Shown here: in pieces, positions 8,526 through 9,021 of the stretch
How the letters are laid out: each line of letters starts with the position of its first letter
How positions within the stretch are numbered: the first letter of the stretch is position 1
Origin: Actinotalea sp.
Lineage (GTDB): Bacteria; Actinomycetota; Actinomycetes; Actinomycetales; Cellulomonadaceae
Length of the DNA stretch: 9,021 nt
Reading direction: 5' to 3'
NCBI GenBank assembly: GCA_014360395.1
Contig: JACIXM010000123.1
Coordinates: 1-9,021 of the forward strand
Program-made: the position numbers and the translations under genes
Notes under the pieces: generated by a model
What the model saw: only the letters and a program-made list of their open reading frames with translations
What the model was told of the DNA's origin: nothing
The model's database searches: none

Positions 8526-8999
8526 TCAGGCCGTCGTGCGCGGCGTGTCCGGGCGGCGCACGAGCGGCGTGAGGACGACCGTCGAGCGGGTCCGGAGCAC
8601 GAACGGCTCCGCGGCGATGCGCTCGACGACCGTGTCGAGGTGCCGCACGTCGTGCGCCCGCACGTGGACGATCGCGTCGGCCTCGCCGGTGACGGTGCTC
8701 GCCGCGACGATCTCCGGGTAGCGCTCGAACGCCTCGCGCATGGTCGCGGGGCGGGTCGCGCCGGTGCAGTAGACCTCGACGTGCGCCTCGGTCGCCCAGC
8801 CGAGCGCGGCGGGGTCCAGCCGCACGGTGAAGCCGTCGATGACGCCACGGGCCAGGAGCCGGTCCACGCGGCGCTTGACCGCCGGGGCGGAGAGGTTCAC
8901 GACGGCGCCGATGCGGGCGAAGCTCGCCCGCGCGTCCAGGCCGAGCTGGTCGAGGATCGCCAGGTCGGTGCGGTCCAGGAGCGGGGCGTCCTCGAGCAT
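8526..8999 (-). CDS. Lrp/AsnC-family transcriptional regulator
   Basis: A 157-residue amino-acid-responsive regulator. The N-terminal helix-turn-helix (about 9-60) has the family pattern LDRTDLAILDQL (8-19), SFARIGAVVNLSAPAVKRRV (26-45) and GVIDGFTVRLDP (52-63). The C-terminal RAM domain (about 72-148), which forms octamers and binds amino acids between subunits, includes VTGEADAIVHVRA (103-115) with the typical Gly-x-x-Asp turn. The length is normal for the family. The ATG at 8999 has no strong ribosome binding site upstream within the 22 bases available, and an out-of-frame ATG lies 11 bases before it. The promoter and any target gene divergent from it are outside the window, so the ligand cannot be guessed. 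Confidence 0.92.
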   Translation of the reverse strand: MLEDAPLLDRTDLAILDQLGLDARASFARIGAVVNLSAPAVKRRVDRLLARGVIDGFTVRLDPAALGWATEAHVEVYCTGATRPATMREAFERYPEIVAASTVTGEADAIVHVRAHDVRHLDTVVERIAAEPFVLRTRSTVVLTPLVRRPDTPRTTA

Positions 9000-9021
9000 G
9001 GGCTCAGCATGCCCGAGGACG

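Overview
The window looks like chromosome of a high-GC Gram-positive actinobacterium, most likely from the Micrococcales (Cellulomonas or a near relative). The evidence is the very high GC content, frequent GTG starts, DtxR/IdeR with the actinobacterial recognition helix, a mycobacterial-type phosphoserine aminotransferase and an actinobacterial ydaO-type (c-di-AMP) riboswitch before a secreted NlpC/P60 peptidase. The genus is inferred; no rRNA or tRNA is present to confirm it. I see no insertion sequence, prophage, CRISPR array or other mobile element. All eight complete genes appear intact.

Layout. (1) 35-1906, plus strand: a strong 24-bp inverted repeat, then a MarR-family regulator and an MFS exporter sharing 4 bp. 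This is a typical self-regulated efflux cassette. (2) 1982-4479, minus strand: serC and a second MFS transporter, also overlapping by 4 bp. serC is divergent from (3) a DtxR/IdeR-family metal-dependent repressor at 4586-5302, with both promoters in the 106-bp gap. (4) 5303-5821: a 519-bp non-coding region holding a 12-bp palindrome, a promoter with GTGAC repeats and a c-di-AMP riboswitch. (5) 5822-6619: secreted C40 (NlpC/P60) peptidase, closed by a perfect 16-bp terminator stem. (6) 6783-7418: a stand-alone HNH endonuclease-family protein whose short leader can fold in mutually exclusive ways, including one that covers the ribosome binding site. (7) 7527-8471: tandem-domain universal stress protein, convergent with (8) an Lrp/AsnC-family regulator at 8526-8999 on the minus strand.

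How the genes work together. The MarR protein probably represses its own operon by binding across the -35 region, and an efflux substrate would release it. SerC makes phosphoserine for serine synthesis, and its coupled transporter may handle a related metabolite, which is inference only. DtxR senses Fe(II). The C40 enzyme remodels peptidoglycan and is set by c-di-AMP, a cell-wall and osmotic signal, and possibly by an MtrA-like site in its promoter.

The most unusual material is non-coding. The riboswitch P1 strand can instead pair with the ribosome binding site, the HNH leader has a possible pseudoknot at its ribosome binding site, and the MarR operator has three half-sites. No wholly new multi-gene system is evident.
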